From Cupriavidus pinatubonensis (lineage in GTDB: Bacteria > Pseudomonadota > Gammaproteobacteria > Burkholderiales > Burkholderiaceae), in contig NZ_CP080766.1 of the NCBI RefSeq assembly GCF_019602855.1, positions 2,664,575 to 2,728,574 on the forward strand: a stretch of DNA of 64,000 nt, read 5' to 3'. Below, piece after piece: positions 9,393 to 17,027 of the stretch (its first letter is position 1; each line of letters opens with the position of its first letter). Made by a program: the position numbers and the translations under genes. The notes below the pieces were generated by a model, which did no database searches, had not been told where the DNA came from, and worked only from the letters and a program-made list of their open reading frames with translations.

Positions 9393-9641
9393 GCAATTGT
9401 ATTAGGGTTTTCTCCGAGGTATTTGTCACGGGCTGTCATTCGATTGGGCTACCACCGGCGCGGCATCCCGGATCGTGGGGCTTCGGCGACAGCAAGGTGA
9501 ACGGACCGGTACAGGCGCGACAAGTCACGCAAGCAACACCTCTGGCCGTTGCAGATCATCGAGTAAAAAAAATCCAGATTGATGTAATGCCGGGCGAGGC
9601 CAGCCGACCAACAGGGACATTCACCCCGCCTGGAGACTGCC

Positions 9642-10232
9642 ATGCCCACGACCATCGCCAAGACCCTGCTGACCGCCGCTGTAGCTGCCGCGACGCTTTC
9701 GATCGGTTCCGTTCAGGCTGCCGGCAACACTGCAGTGCGCACGCCTGATCCCTATAGCGACGGCGCTCGCACCCGGCAGATCGACCTGTTCACCGATGGC
9801 GCGCTGATCCTCGCCGGGATGGACACTTCAGGCGTGTCGGCGTCACCGGCCCGCAGTTTTGATCCGTACAGCGACGGCACGCGCACGCGGCAAGTGGACC
9901 TGTTCACCGATGGTGGACGTACCCTCGCCGGAATGGACACTTCAGGCGTATCGGCGTCGCCGGCCCGCAGTGTTGATCCGTACAGCGACGGCGGCCGCAC
10001 GCGGCAAGTGGATCCGTTCACCGATGGCGGACGTACCCTCGCGGGAATGGACACTTCAGGTGTGTCAGCGTCGCCGGCCCGCAGCGTCGATCCGTACACG
10101 GATGGCGGGCGCGTGCGCCAGGCCGATCCATTCACCGACGGTGGGCGGACCATCGCGGGCATGGACACGCGCGGTGTGTCCGGTACGCCCAGCCGCAGCT
10201 TCGATCCTTACCGGAACGACTGGCGCGTCTGA
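9642..10232 (+). CDS. Secreted 38-residue tandem-repeat protein (DPYSDG family), unknown function
   Basis: 196 residues: a signal peptide (cut probably after SVQA, about residue 26), a short linker, then four tandem 38-residue repeats (about 36-73, 74-111, 112-149, 150-187) and a stub DPYRNDWRV. Each repeat reads DPYSDG..TRQ.DLFTDG...LAGMDTSGVSASPARS. The same 38-residue period and the D-P-Y/F-T/S-D-G and AGxDTxGVSxxPAR phrases occur in the two proteins at 40797 and 42651, so this is a third, more distant paralogue. It has no TetR gene, small peptide or matching palindrome beside it. CTGGAGA precedes the ATG. Its end overlaps the convergent nuclease by 25 bases. Confidence 0.85.
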   Translation: MPTTIAKTLLTAAVAAATLSIGSVQAAGNTAVRTPDPYSDGARTRQIDLFTDGALILAGMDTSGVSASPARSFDPYSDGTRTRQVDLFTDGGRTLAGMDTSGVSASPARSVDPYSDGGRTRQVDPFTDGGRTLAGMDTSGVSASPARSVDPYTDGGRVRQADPFTDGGRTIAGMDTRGVSGTPSRSFDPYRNDWRV

Positions 10233-12169
10233 CGCGCGGGGGCGGCCAGCGTTGCGCATGCGGCCAGCATGATCCCCAGCAGCGCGGCGAGTCCGACGCT
10301 GCCGCCGCCACCATCCGGCTCGGCCGCGCCGATGCCGTTCCTGGGGCTGGCATCAAGGCGGCCAGCGTCCGGAGCCGCCTCTCGCCACGACAAATCCACG
10401 AGCACGGGGTCGTGGTCGGAGGCGCGCCACGCATCCGGCGCGTAGTAGCGTTCCTGCTGGGCAGCGTTGCGATACGCCTGCGCGTAGGCAAAAGCGACCG
10501 GCTCGTCGGCATTGACATGCCAGATGCTGACGGCGCGAATGCGCGGGACGAGCGCAGCATCGGCGAGCGCATAGTCGAGGTAACCGGCCCGGCCGTCGAA
10601 GACGTAGGTGTAGGCATCGCGCCCGGCGAACCGTGCCACAATGTCTTCGTAGCCTTCGCGCGCGAGCACCGTAAGCGGATCTTCGCTGGCATAGCTGTTC
10701 AGGTCGCCGATCACGAGCTTGCCGGCATTCGCGACGCCGGTCGGCGACGTGCCAAGCCAGTCGGCCAGCGCCCGCGCTGCACGCGACCGGGTCGCGTTCC
10801 AGCATCCTTGTCCGTCGCCCTGGTCGCGGTCAGTTCCGTCAGCGTCCGCGCAACCCTTGGATTTCAGGTGGTTGACCACGACGGTGAACGTTTGCGACAG
10901 GTTGCCGATCAGCTGGAACGTCTGTGCGAGCGGCTGCCGGTTGCGCATATCGAGCACTGTGGTGGCGGGCATGCCTACCGGCTTCACGGCACGCTGGTTA
11001 TAGAGCAGTGCGACGGCAATGGCGTCAGTCCCAAGCCTGGGCGTGCCGGGATCGACCGCGCGCCAGCCGGGCCCCATCAGTGCCGCGAGTCGCTGCACGG
11101 CACTGTGCGGACCATAGCCGTTGTTCTCCACTTCCATCAGGCCGATCACGTCGGCATCGAGCGCGTGCAGCGCCGCGAGCAACTTGGCTTCCTGCCGATC
11201 GAACTCGGCGGTGTTGCGGGCGCCACGGTTGTCGGGCGCATTGAAGCCGCCGCCCTGGCCGTTGCCGTTGAAGTAGTTGAGCACGTTGAACGCCGCCACG
11301 CGTACGTCGGTACCGCCGGTCCTGGCAGGCGCCGCATGGCGCGGATTCGTTGCAGTAAAGCGCGGTGGCGCATCGCCGGGCACAGGCTGCAGCCGCCATG
11401 TGCCGTAGCGCTTTTCCAGCACGCCGCGCACGCCACTGACGGTGTCACCGGCGCGCACCGGGTTTGCCGTGCTCAGCGCGGGCGCGGGGTAGGGCACGAC
11501 CTCAGGAGTTTGCTGGCTCGACCCGTCGTCGAGCACCAGCCGGTTCAGCGCGTTGGCGGCGGCAAGCTGCGCGGCATCCCGGCCCGGTGCGGCGACTGCC
11601 GTGGGAATACGCAGCCTGCCATGTCCGAGCAGAAGGCTGCCGTAGCGGCCGAGTTCATGGGTGTCGTTGACGGTGAGGGTTTGGGGCAGGCTGACGAGCA
11701 TGCCTTCGCGCGCGGCCAGTGCGGCTTCGTCGGCAAATGGCATCGTCATGCTGGCTGGCGTGACGGTTCGGCCCGTTGCACAGAGGACCGGCATGCCAGA
11801 CAAGGCGAGCTGGGTCTGGCCGTAGCGTTCTTCCACGGTGCCGGGCAAGCGCATCAGATCGCCGGCGCGCGCGGTGTGGCGCGGCGCGTAGACAAACAAG
11901 CCTTCGGAAACGCCCGGCCGGTGCTGCCGGCGCGCATCTTCCTGCTGGGCGAAGAAACCCATGAAGCCGTCGGGCCCGCTGAAGTCGGCGGTGACAACGG
12001 CTTCGATCTCGACTGTCCTGCCGGCCAGCGGCGAAGTGGTCGATGCGCCTTGTACATCGGCGATCAGCGTGGACGGTGATCCGCACGGCGCGGTGGCCGC
12101 AACGGCGAGGGTCGTGCTTGCGGCGAGCAACAGTCCGGACAGCAGGGGGTTCGGCAGCATGAATGACAT
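10208..12169 (-). CDS. Extracellular endonuclease, ExeM/NucH family, with GlyGly-CTERM-like tail
   Basis: 653 residues. Signal peptide (LLSGLLLAASTTLAVAA), an N-terminal OB-like/lamin-tail region to about residue 270, then an endonuclease/exonuclease/phosphatase domain with the expected blocks: VRVAAFNVLNYF, DVIGLMEVENNG, VVVNHLKSKG, LVIGDLNSYASEDP and the catalytic SDHDPV near the end. The tail (DGGGGSVGLAALLGIM.., ending RQTRQSFR) is Gly-rich, then hydrophobic, then basic, as in GlyGly-CTERM proteins processed by rhombosortase. It probably degrades extracellular DNA. The start could also be the ATG nine bases inside. Confidence 0.9.
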   Translation of the reverse strand: MSFMLPNPLLSGLLLAASTTLAVAATAPCGSPSTLIADVQGASTTSPLAGRTVEIEAVVTADFSGPDGFMGFFAQQEDARRQHRPGVSEGLFVYAPRHTARAGDLMRLPGTVEERYGQTQLALSGMPVLCATGRTVTPASMTMPFADEAALAAREGMLVSLPQTLTVNDTHELGRYGSLLLGHGRLRIPTAVAAPGRDAAQLAAANALNRLVLDDGSSQQTPEVVPYPAPALSTANPVRAGDTVSGVRGVLEKRYGTWRLQPVPGDAPPRFTATNPRHAAPARTGGTDVRVAAFNVLNYFNGNGQGGGFNAPDNRGARNTAEFDRQEAKLLAALHALDADVIGLMEVENNGYGPHSAVQRLAALMGPGWRAVDPGTPRLGTDAIAVALLYNQRAVKPVGMPATTVLDMRNRQPLAQTFQLIGNLSQTFTVVVNHLKSKGCADADGTDRDQGDGQGCWNATRSRAARALADWLGTSPTGVANAGKLVIGDLNSYASEDPLTVLAREGYEDIVARFAGRDAYTYVFDGRAGYLDYALADAALVPRIRAVSIWHVNADEPVAFAYAQAYRNAAQQERYYAPDAWRASDHDPVLVDLSWREAAPDAGRLDASPRNGIGAAEPDGGGGSVGLAALLGIMLAACATLAAPARQTRQSFR

Positions 12170-12323
12170 GGCGGTTCATCTGAGGATCATGGAAAGCCGC
12201 GATGCTAAGGGGCCGCAGTGACGAAAGGGTTGCGGCCACACGACCCTTGCGCATTAACGTGCTAAGGTAATGTCATTCGGCCGGCACGCGCCGGCAGCCA
12301 CCCCAACCAGATACAGGGACATC

Positions 12324-12614
12324 ATGATCAAGGAAATCGCGCAAATCACCGTCAAGCCCGGCAGCGAAAGCCAGTTCGAACAGGGCGTGAGCAAGGCCAA
12401 GCCGCTGTTCCTGCGTTCGCGCGGCTGCCATGGCGTGCAGCTGTTCCGCTCCGTCGAGCAGCCGCAGCAATACACGCTGGTGGTCGAGTGGGAAACGGTC
12501 GAAGACCATATGGTGCATTTCCGCGAATCTCCGGAATTCCAGCAATGGCGCGAACTGGTCAGCGACAGCTTTGCGGCCCCGCCGCAGGTCGGCCACGTGT
12601 CCAAGGTTCTCTGA
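12324..12614 (+). CDS. ABM-fold (antibiotic biosynthesis monooxygenase-like) protein
   Basis: 96 residues in a dimeric alpha/beta-barrel pattern: IAQITVKPGSESQFEQGVSKAKPLFLRSRGCHGVQLFRSVEQPQQYTLVVEWETVEDHMVHFRESPEFQQWRELV. Small proteins of this type include quinol monooxygenases and stress proteins of unknown substrate. The ATG at 12324 sits behind GGGACATC. The next gene begins 11 bases after the stop, so the two are probably co-transcribed. Confidence 0.82.
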   Translation: MIKEIAQITVKPGSESQFEQGVSKAKPLFLRSRGCHGVQLFRSVEQPQQYTLVVEWETVEDHMVHFRESPEFQQWRELVSDSFAAPPQVGHVSKVL

Positions 12615-12625
12615 GCGCAACGCTT

Positions 12626-13258
12626 ATGTCGGCGCCTCAGGAGCGGCCCCGCCATTTCTCCATGCTGCGCGAGCTGCAGCTCGCCGATGTGTTCACGCTC
12701 GGCAATGCGGCGTGCGGCATGGGGTCGGTGTTCTTCGCCATGTTCTACGTGGGCACGCCGACACCGGCGCATTTCTTCACGGCGGCAGCGCTCGCGCCGC
12801 TGGCGTTCATCTTTGACGTGCTGGATGGGCGTATCGCGCGCTGGCGCCACCAGCATTCGGCGATGGGGCGCGAACTCGATTCGCTGGCTGACATCATTTC
12901 ATTCGGAGTCGGGCCTGCCGCGCTGGCCTTTGCCGCGGGCATGCGCGGGGGCTGGGACCTGGCCGTGTTGATCTTTTTCGTCTGCTGCGGCGTCAGCCGG
13001 CTTGCGCGCTTCAATGTCACGGCGGAAACGCTGTCGGCCGGCAGCGACAAGGTCAAGTATTTCGAAGGCACGCCGATTCCGACGAGTGTGCTGTTGACCG
13101 GTGTGCTGGCCTGGTGTGCCGCGCAAGAGCGCACTGGCGCGGCGCTGCCCGGCGGCGTCTGGACGATTGGCCCCGCCGACCTTCATCCGCTGGTGCTGCT
13201 GTTCGCGCTATCGGGCTCGCTGATGGTCAGCAAGACACTGCGTATTCCCAAGTTCTGA
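12626..13258 (+). CDS. pssA: CDP-diacylglycerol-serine O-phosphatidyltransferase-like protein
   Basis: 210 residues, several membrane helices. The CDP-alcohol phosphatidyltransferase signature is exact: D67-G68-x2-A71-R72-x8-G81-x3-D85-x3-D89, where the aspartates bind metal and the CDP group. The overall arrangement (LADVFTLGNAACGMGSVFFAM, then FEGTPIPTSVLL) is that of type II phosphatidylserine synthases, which make phosphatidylserine, the precursor of phosphatidylethanolamine. The start at 12626 removes an out-of-family extension. A second pssA elsewhere in the genome is possible. Confidence 0.85.
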   Translation: MSAPQERPRHFSMLRELQLADVFTLGNAACGMGSVFFAMFYVGTPTPAHFFTAAALAPLAFIFDVLDGRIARWRHQHSAMGRELDSLADIISFGVGPAALAFAAGMRGGWDLAVLIFFVCCGVSRLARFNVTAETLSAGSDKVKYFEGTPIPTSVLLTGVLAWCAAQERTGAALPGGVWTIGPADLHPLVLLFALSGSLMVSKTLRIPKF

Positions 13259-13263
13259 TCGAA

Positions 13264-13286
13264 GCCGGTCCCGCATGCGGGCCGGC
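13264..13286 (+). terminator. Hairpin after pssA
   Basis: GCCGG-CCCGC paired with GCGGG-CCGGC with one bulged T, directly after the pssA stop. The tail (GCCTTCAT) is only weakly T-rich, so it may be a weak terminator or an mRNA-stabilising stem. Confidence 0.45.
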
Positions 13287-13298
13287 GCCTTCATCTGC

Positions 13299-13550
13299 CT
13301 ACTCCGGTTGCTCCGGCTGGTCCATTTCCAACTTTGCATTGAGCGACAGCGAGCGTGCCGCCTCGATCAGCAATTCGCGCGCTTCGTCCAGCGACGGCCC
13401 TGCATGGCGGTCAATGCGGCGGATATACGGCGAGGTCAGCACCGCGAGCGCATGTCCCTGCGGATCGAGGATCGGGCAACTGATATCGACCACGCCGAAC
13501 GACTGCAGGCTTTCGCGCTGCTTGTAGCCAAGCTCGTGGATGTTTCGAGG
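13299..13550 (-). pseudogene. 3' remnant of an IclR-family regulator
   Basis: On the minus strand about 80 residues read as the C-terminal end of an IclR effector-binding domain: IHELGYKQRESLQSFGVVDISCPILD, then GHALAVLTSPYI and LDEARELLIEAARSLS. Upstream of about 13550 the similarity stops abruptly and the frame continues into arginine-rich nonsense that is antisense to the discoidin fragment. The helix-turn-helix half and the start are gone, so it should be non-functional. Confidence 0.65.
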
Positions 13551-13946
13551 GGCGCGACAACGACGGCCACCTCGTCGTGGACGCGCGATCCGGGCTATGG
13601 CCCGGAGATGGCGACTGACGGCGATCCGGCAACGCGGTGGGCATCGGAAGCGCCCACCGCCACGCTGACGCAAGTGTTCGCGGCGCCTGCGACGATCCGC
13701 CTGGTGCAGCTCGCCGAGTACCTCGACCCGACAGAGTCGGACTCCCGTACCGGCAGCTATATGCTGGAGGCACAGGTGAACGGCCAGTGGCAGGCGGTGG
13801 CCAGCGGTTCGGACATTGGCGCGAGCCGCTATGTCTCGCTGGCCGGTCCGGTCACGGCGTCGGCGTTGCGAATCCGCGTAGTGTCGCGCGACCAGCGGCC
13901 GCCGAGCCTCTACACGTTCCTGGCGGTTTCGACGGGCAACCGATGA
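13550..13946 (+). pseudogene. 3' remnant of an F5/8 type C (discoidin) domain protein
   Basis: On the plus strand the last ~130 residues form most of a discoidin/galactose-binding domain: ATSSWTRDPGYGPEMATDG, DPATRWASE, IRLVQLAEYLDPTES, YMLEAQVNGQWQAVASGS, SALRIRVVSRDQRPPSL. No start codon or signal is joined to it; upstream the frame runs into antisense of the iclR remnant. Such domains usually sit on the end of secreted glycosidases, so the catalytic part has probably been deleted. Confidence 0.6.
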
Positions 13947-13956
13947 TGTCGCTGGC

Positions 13957-15267
13957 TCAGGCCTTTGCGGCCTGCGCCGGTGTTGCGTGGCCGGGCAGGG
14001 CATTGCGCCTGACCGCCAGCGCCAGCAGCGCTGCCACCAGGCAAGCCGCGCCGGCGGCATACAGCGCCGGCGTATAGGTCAGCAGCAGCGTGCGGCTCAG
14101 GCCCGCGCCGAAGGCCGCCGTGGCGGCGCCAACCTGGTGAGCGGCAAAGATCCAGCCGAATACCATCGGCGCGCGGTCGCGGCCGAACGCGGTGCCCGCG
14201 AGCTTGACGGTGGGCGGCACCGTGGCAATCCAGTCGAGGCCGTAGAACATGGCGAAGATCGACAGGCCATACAGCGTGAAGGTCGAGTGCGGCAGCCAGA
14301 ACAGCGACAAGCCGCGCAGTCCGTAGTACCAGAACAGCAGCTTGCGGCTGTCATAACGGTCCGACAGCCAGCCTGACAGGATGGTGCCGACGAAGTCGAA
14401 TGCGCCCATCATCGCGAGTGCCGAGGCGGCTGGCACGGGCCCCATGCCGAAGTCTCCGCATAGCGAGATGAAGTGGGTCTGGATCAGGCCGTTCGTGGAC
14501 AGGCCACAGATAAAGAACGTGCCGGCCAGCACCCAGAACGTCTGGTTGCGCATGGCATCGCGCAGCACGACGAACGGGCCGCGCAGCGTGAGCGGGGCGG
14601 GCGGTGCGGATGGGGTAAGCGGAACCGCAGCGGGGACTTCGCCGAACGCCGCCAGGCCGACGTCGCTGGGGCGGTTGCGCATGAACCCTAACACCAGTAC
14701 GGCCAGCACCGCACACGCGGCCAGCACCGGAAGCACCGCGACGCGCCAGCCCATGTGTTCGATCAGCCAGGCCGCCGCCGGCAGGAAAGCAAGCTGGCCG
14801 GTGGCCGAACTCGCGGTAAGCAGGCCGATGACCAGCCCGCGGCGCGCGCTGAACCAGCGGTTGGCGACCACAGCGGCGAGCACCAGCGCCGTCATGCCGG
14901 AACCGATGCCGAGCATCAGGCCCCAGGCCAGGAACAGTTGCCACAGTTCCGTGGCGACCGTGGCCAGCGCCATGCCGCCCGCAATCAGGGCCAGCGCTGC
15001 GCACACGACGTTACGCACGCCGAAGCGCTCCATCAGGATGGCCGAGAACGGGGCCATCAGTCCGAACAGCGCGAAACGGAACGCCAGGATCGATGAGATC
15101 TGGTCCGTGTTCCATCCCATTTCCAGGGTCAGCGGCTTGAGGAAGGCGCCAGGCAGGCCGAGCGCGGCCGAGGTCGTCAGCATGACGAGGAACGTGATGG
15201 CCGCGACGATCCACGCGTAGTGGATGCCGCGCCGGTCGAGCCGGCTGGAAATCGCTTGGGAGAACAT
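13957..15267 (-). CDS. MFS transporter
   Basis: 436 residues with twelve predicted helices. The layout (HYAWIVAAITFLVMLTTSAALGLPGAFLKPLTLEMGWNTDQIS, NRWFSARRGLVIGLLTASSATGQLAFLP, GWLSDRYDSRKLLFWYYGLRG) resembles the oxalate/monocarboxylate branch of the MFS, so a small organic anion is a fair guess. Its start is about 120 bases from a TetR-family gene on the same strand, which may control it. Confidence 0.88.
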   Translation of the reverse strand: MFSQAISSRLDRRGIHYAWIVAAITFLVMLTTSAALGLPGAFLKPLTLEMGWNTDQISSILAFRFALFGLMAPFSAILMERFGVRNVVCAALALIAGGMALATVATELWQLFLAWGLMLGIGSGMTALVLAAVVANRWFSARRGLVIGLLTASSATGQLAFLPAAAWLIEHMGWRVAVLPVLAACAVLAVLVLGFMRNRPSDVGLAAFGEVPAAVPLTPSAPPAPLTLRGPFVVLRDAMRNQTFWVLAGTFFICGLSTNGLIQTHFISLCGDFGMGPVPAASALAMMGAFDFVGTILSGWLSDRYDSRKLLFWYYGLRGLSLFWLPHSTFTLYGLSIFAMFYGLDWIATVPPTVKLAGTAFGRDRAPMVFGWIFAAHQVGAATAAFGAGLSRTLLLTYTPALYAAGAACLVAALLALAVRRNALPGHATPAQAAKA

Positions 15268-15390
15268 GGGTCTCTTTCTCAGGGGGCGCTTTGCAAGCGT
15301 GAAAGGTGAGTCGGGCCATCCGCGTGCCGGTATGGGTGCGGAGGACAGAGTGCGTGATGGAGCTGCCGGAGCGGCAGATCGATTAATGGG

Positions 15391-15987
15391 TCAGCCGGAT
15401 GACGTCCCGAGCAGCCGCTCACGGACTGCGTCCAGGATGGTGTCGGAGATTGTGTCGCCTTCGACGGCCCGGGCGAGCGTGATCGCGCCCACGAGCATGG
15501 CCATGCGAATCAACGCTTCCTTGTGGCGCGTCTCCGCGCTGTCACTCGCAACGGTCGCTTCCATATCCCCGACCAGTGCCTTGAAGCCTTCCAGGTAAGC
15601 GAGCCGCACTGGCTTGTCGGCCGGCTCGCGTGCCACGTCGCTGGCCAGCGAGGCGGCCGCGCATCCTTGTCCCGGATTCGCGCAATGCTCAGGCGTCAGA
15701 TAGGGCGCGACGAGGTTCGCAAGCATCGCTTGCGGATCCCCCGAAGCGCGGTCGAGCCGGCGTTCCCAACGGACCGTCGATTCCTCGAACGCGCGTCTGC
15801 ATGCCTGCGCCGCCAGCGCGTCCTTGGACGCGAAATGCCCGTAGAAGCCCCCGTGGGTGAGCCCGGCGCCTGCCATCAGTTCGGCCACGCTGACGCCATT
15901 GAGCCCGCGTTCGCGGAACAGGCGCGACGACGCCTGTTCGATCGCTTCCCGGTTCTTGTCGGCTTGTTCCCGTGATGCGCGTGCCAT
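15391..15987 (-). CDS. TetR/AcrR family regulator, probable repressor of the divergent SDR gene
   Basis: 198 residues. The N-terminal TetR helix-turn-helix is clear (SRLFRERGLNGVSVAELMAGAGLTHGGFYGHFASKDALAAQA, about residues 20-60). The C-terminal half (EHCANPGQGCAAASLASDVAR) resembles regulators of small oxidoreductase genes. It is transcribed away from the SDR gene at 16129, and the 141-base gap holds two near-identical direct repeats, the usual site for such a repressor. Confidence 0.88.
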   Translation of the reverse strand: MARASREQADKNREAIEQASSRLFRERGLNGVSVAELMAGAGLTHGGFYGHFASKDALAAQACRRAFEESTVRWERRLDRASGDPQAMLANLVAPYLTPEHCANPGQGCAAASLASDVAREPADKPVRLAYLEGFKALVGDMEATVASDSAETRHKEALIRMAMLVGAITLARAVEGDTISDTILDAVRERLLGTSSG

Positions 15988-16013
15988 GTGAAGACTCCTT
16001 CGAAAATTGGTGC

Positions 16014-16041
16014 TTGACGAATTTTAGATGATGGTCATAAT
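16014..16041 (+). promoter_or_regulatory. Sigma70-like promoter for the SDR gene
   Basis: TTGACG (16014-16019), 16-base spacer, CATAAT (16036-16041). The SDR ATG lies about 88 bases downstream. It overlaps the first of two direct repeats that may bind the divergent TetR regulator. Confidence 0.5.
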
Positions 16042-16069
16042 TTGTTCAATAGATGTTGATCGTAATTTA
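16025..16069. repeat. Direct repeat pair in the tetR-SDR divergent region (possible operator)
   Basis: Two 20-base units, TAGATGATGGTCATAATTTG (16025-16044) and TAGATGTTGATCGTAATTTA (16050-16069), start 25 bases apart and agree at 16 of 20 positions. The first covers the -10 element. Confidence 0.5.
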
Positions 16070-16128
16070 AGAGGTCATCCCCATTCATTTGACCTCGCAC
16101 TTCACCCCAACCGACAGGAGTCCCTGTA

Positions 16129-16896
16129 ATGCAGAACCTTTTTGATCTTTCCGGCCGCGTGGCCGTCGTGACCGGCTCGACCATGGGCATGGGCTTTGAA
16201 ATGGCGCGTGCGCTGGGCAGCGCCGGGGCCAGCGTCATCGTTTCCGGACGCAATGGCGACGTCGCCCGTACGGTCGCCGCGCAACTGGAGAGCGACGGTA
16301 TTCGCGCCGTGGGTATCGCCTGCGATATCGCCGACCTGGCCAGCGTGCACGCATTTGCGGAACAGGGGCTGGCGGCCTTTGGCAGGGTGGACGCCCTGGT
16401 GTTGAACGCTGCGGCCGATGGCGCCGCGGGTTCTTTGCTCTCGCAGGGCCCTGAAGTGTTCGATGCGGCGATGGCCGGCAATGTGCGCGGCAACCTGCAG
16501 CTGGTCAATGCGCTGGCACCGCAGATGGTGTCGCGCGGCGACGGTTCGATCACATTCATGTCGAGCATCGCTGCCAAGCGTGGCTCGGCATTCCTCGGCA
16601 TGTACAGCATCACCAAGGGTGCGGTCGACCAGGCCGTGCGCAGCCTTGCCCTGGAGCTCGGCGCGAACGGCGTGAACGTGAATGCCATCAATCCGGGTCC
16701 GGTCCGAACGGAATTCTCGCGTGAAGCCCTGTGGGGCGATCCCGCACGCGAGGCGCAACTGGCTTCGCGCATCCCGATGCGGCGCATCGGCGAGGCAAAT
16801 GACGTGGCCGGGCTTGCAGTGTTGCTGGCCTCGCCTGCCGGACGTTTCATCAACGGGCAGAGCATCAGCGTGGACGGCGGGCTGTCCGTAGCCTGA
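16129..16896 (+). CDS. SDR family NAD(P)-dependent oxidoreductase
   Basis: 255 residues, a classical short-chain dehydrogenase. The nucleotide-binding TGSTMGMG is at residues 15-22, the substrate serine at 145/146 (MSSIAAK), the catalytic Y159-x3-K163 (YSITK), and the NPGPVRTEF turn follows. The end (INGQSISVDGGLSVA) is that of FabG-like members. The physiological substrate is unknown. It is probably controlled by the divergent TetR gene; a palindrome follows the stop. Confidence 0.92.
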   Translation: MQNLFDLSGRVAVVTGSTMGMGFEMARALGSAGASVIVSGRNGDVARTVAAQLESDGIRAVGIACDIADLASVHAFAEQGLAAFGRVDALVLNAAADGAAGSLLSQGPEVFDAAMAGNVRGNLQLVNALAPQMVSRGDGSITFMSSIAAKRGSAFLGMYSITKGAVDQAVRSLALELGANGVNVNAINPGPVRTEFSREALWGDPAREAQLASRIPMRRIGEANDVAGLAVLLASPAGRFINGQSISVDGGLSVA

Positions 16897-16915
16897 CGCG
16901 TCACGTTGTTCGGAT

Positions 16916-16943
16916 GGCTTCAAATGTGCATACATATGAAGCC
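16916..16943. repeat. 28-bp near-perfect palindrome between SDR and DHA2 genes
   Basis: GGCTTCAAATGT, four-base centre GCAT, ACATATGAAGCC: twelve-base arms with one mismatch. It lies 20 bases after the SDR stop and about 85 bases before the MFS start. No T-run follows on the plus strand, so it could be an operator for the transporter as readily as a terminator. Confidence 0.5.
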
Positions 16944-17027
16944 GTCTTCAGCGCGTTGAAGAGATTTGCCGTATTGTCTCGGTTGAACCGTGCCGGGCGA
17001 TGAACCGGCCGCAAAGAGTCTCGCGCC

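Noticed and set aside
9209..9439. 76-codon minus-strand frame ending near the orphan terminator
   Set aside because: It reads through the terminator and its T-run, so it would not be transcribed to its end.
10412..12079. Plus-strand frame of 555 codons
   Set aside because: Antisense to the secreted nuclease, which has a signal peptide and all EEP motifs.
13275..13946. One continuous 223-codon protein
   Set aside because: The first ~90 codons are antisense to the iclR remnant; only the last part is a discoidin domain, so it is a chance fusion.
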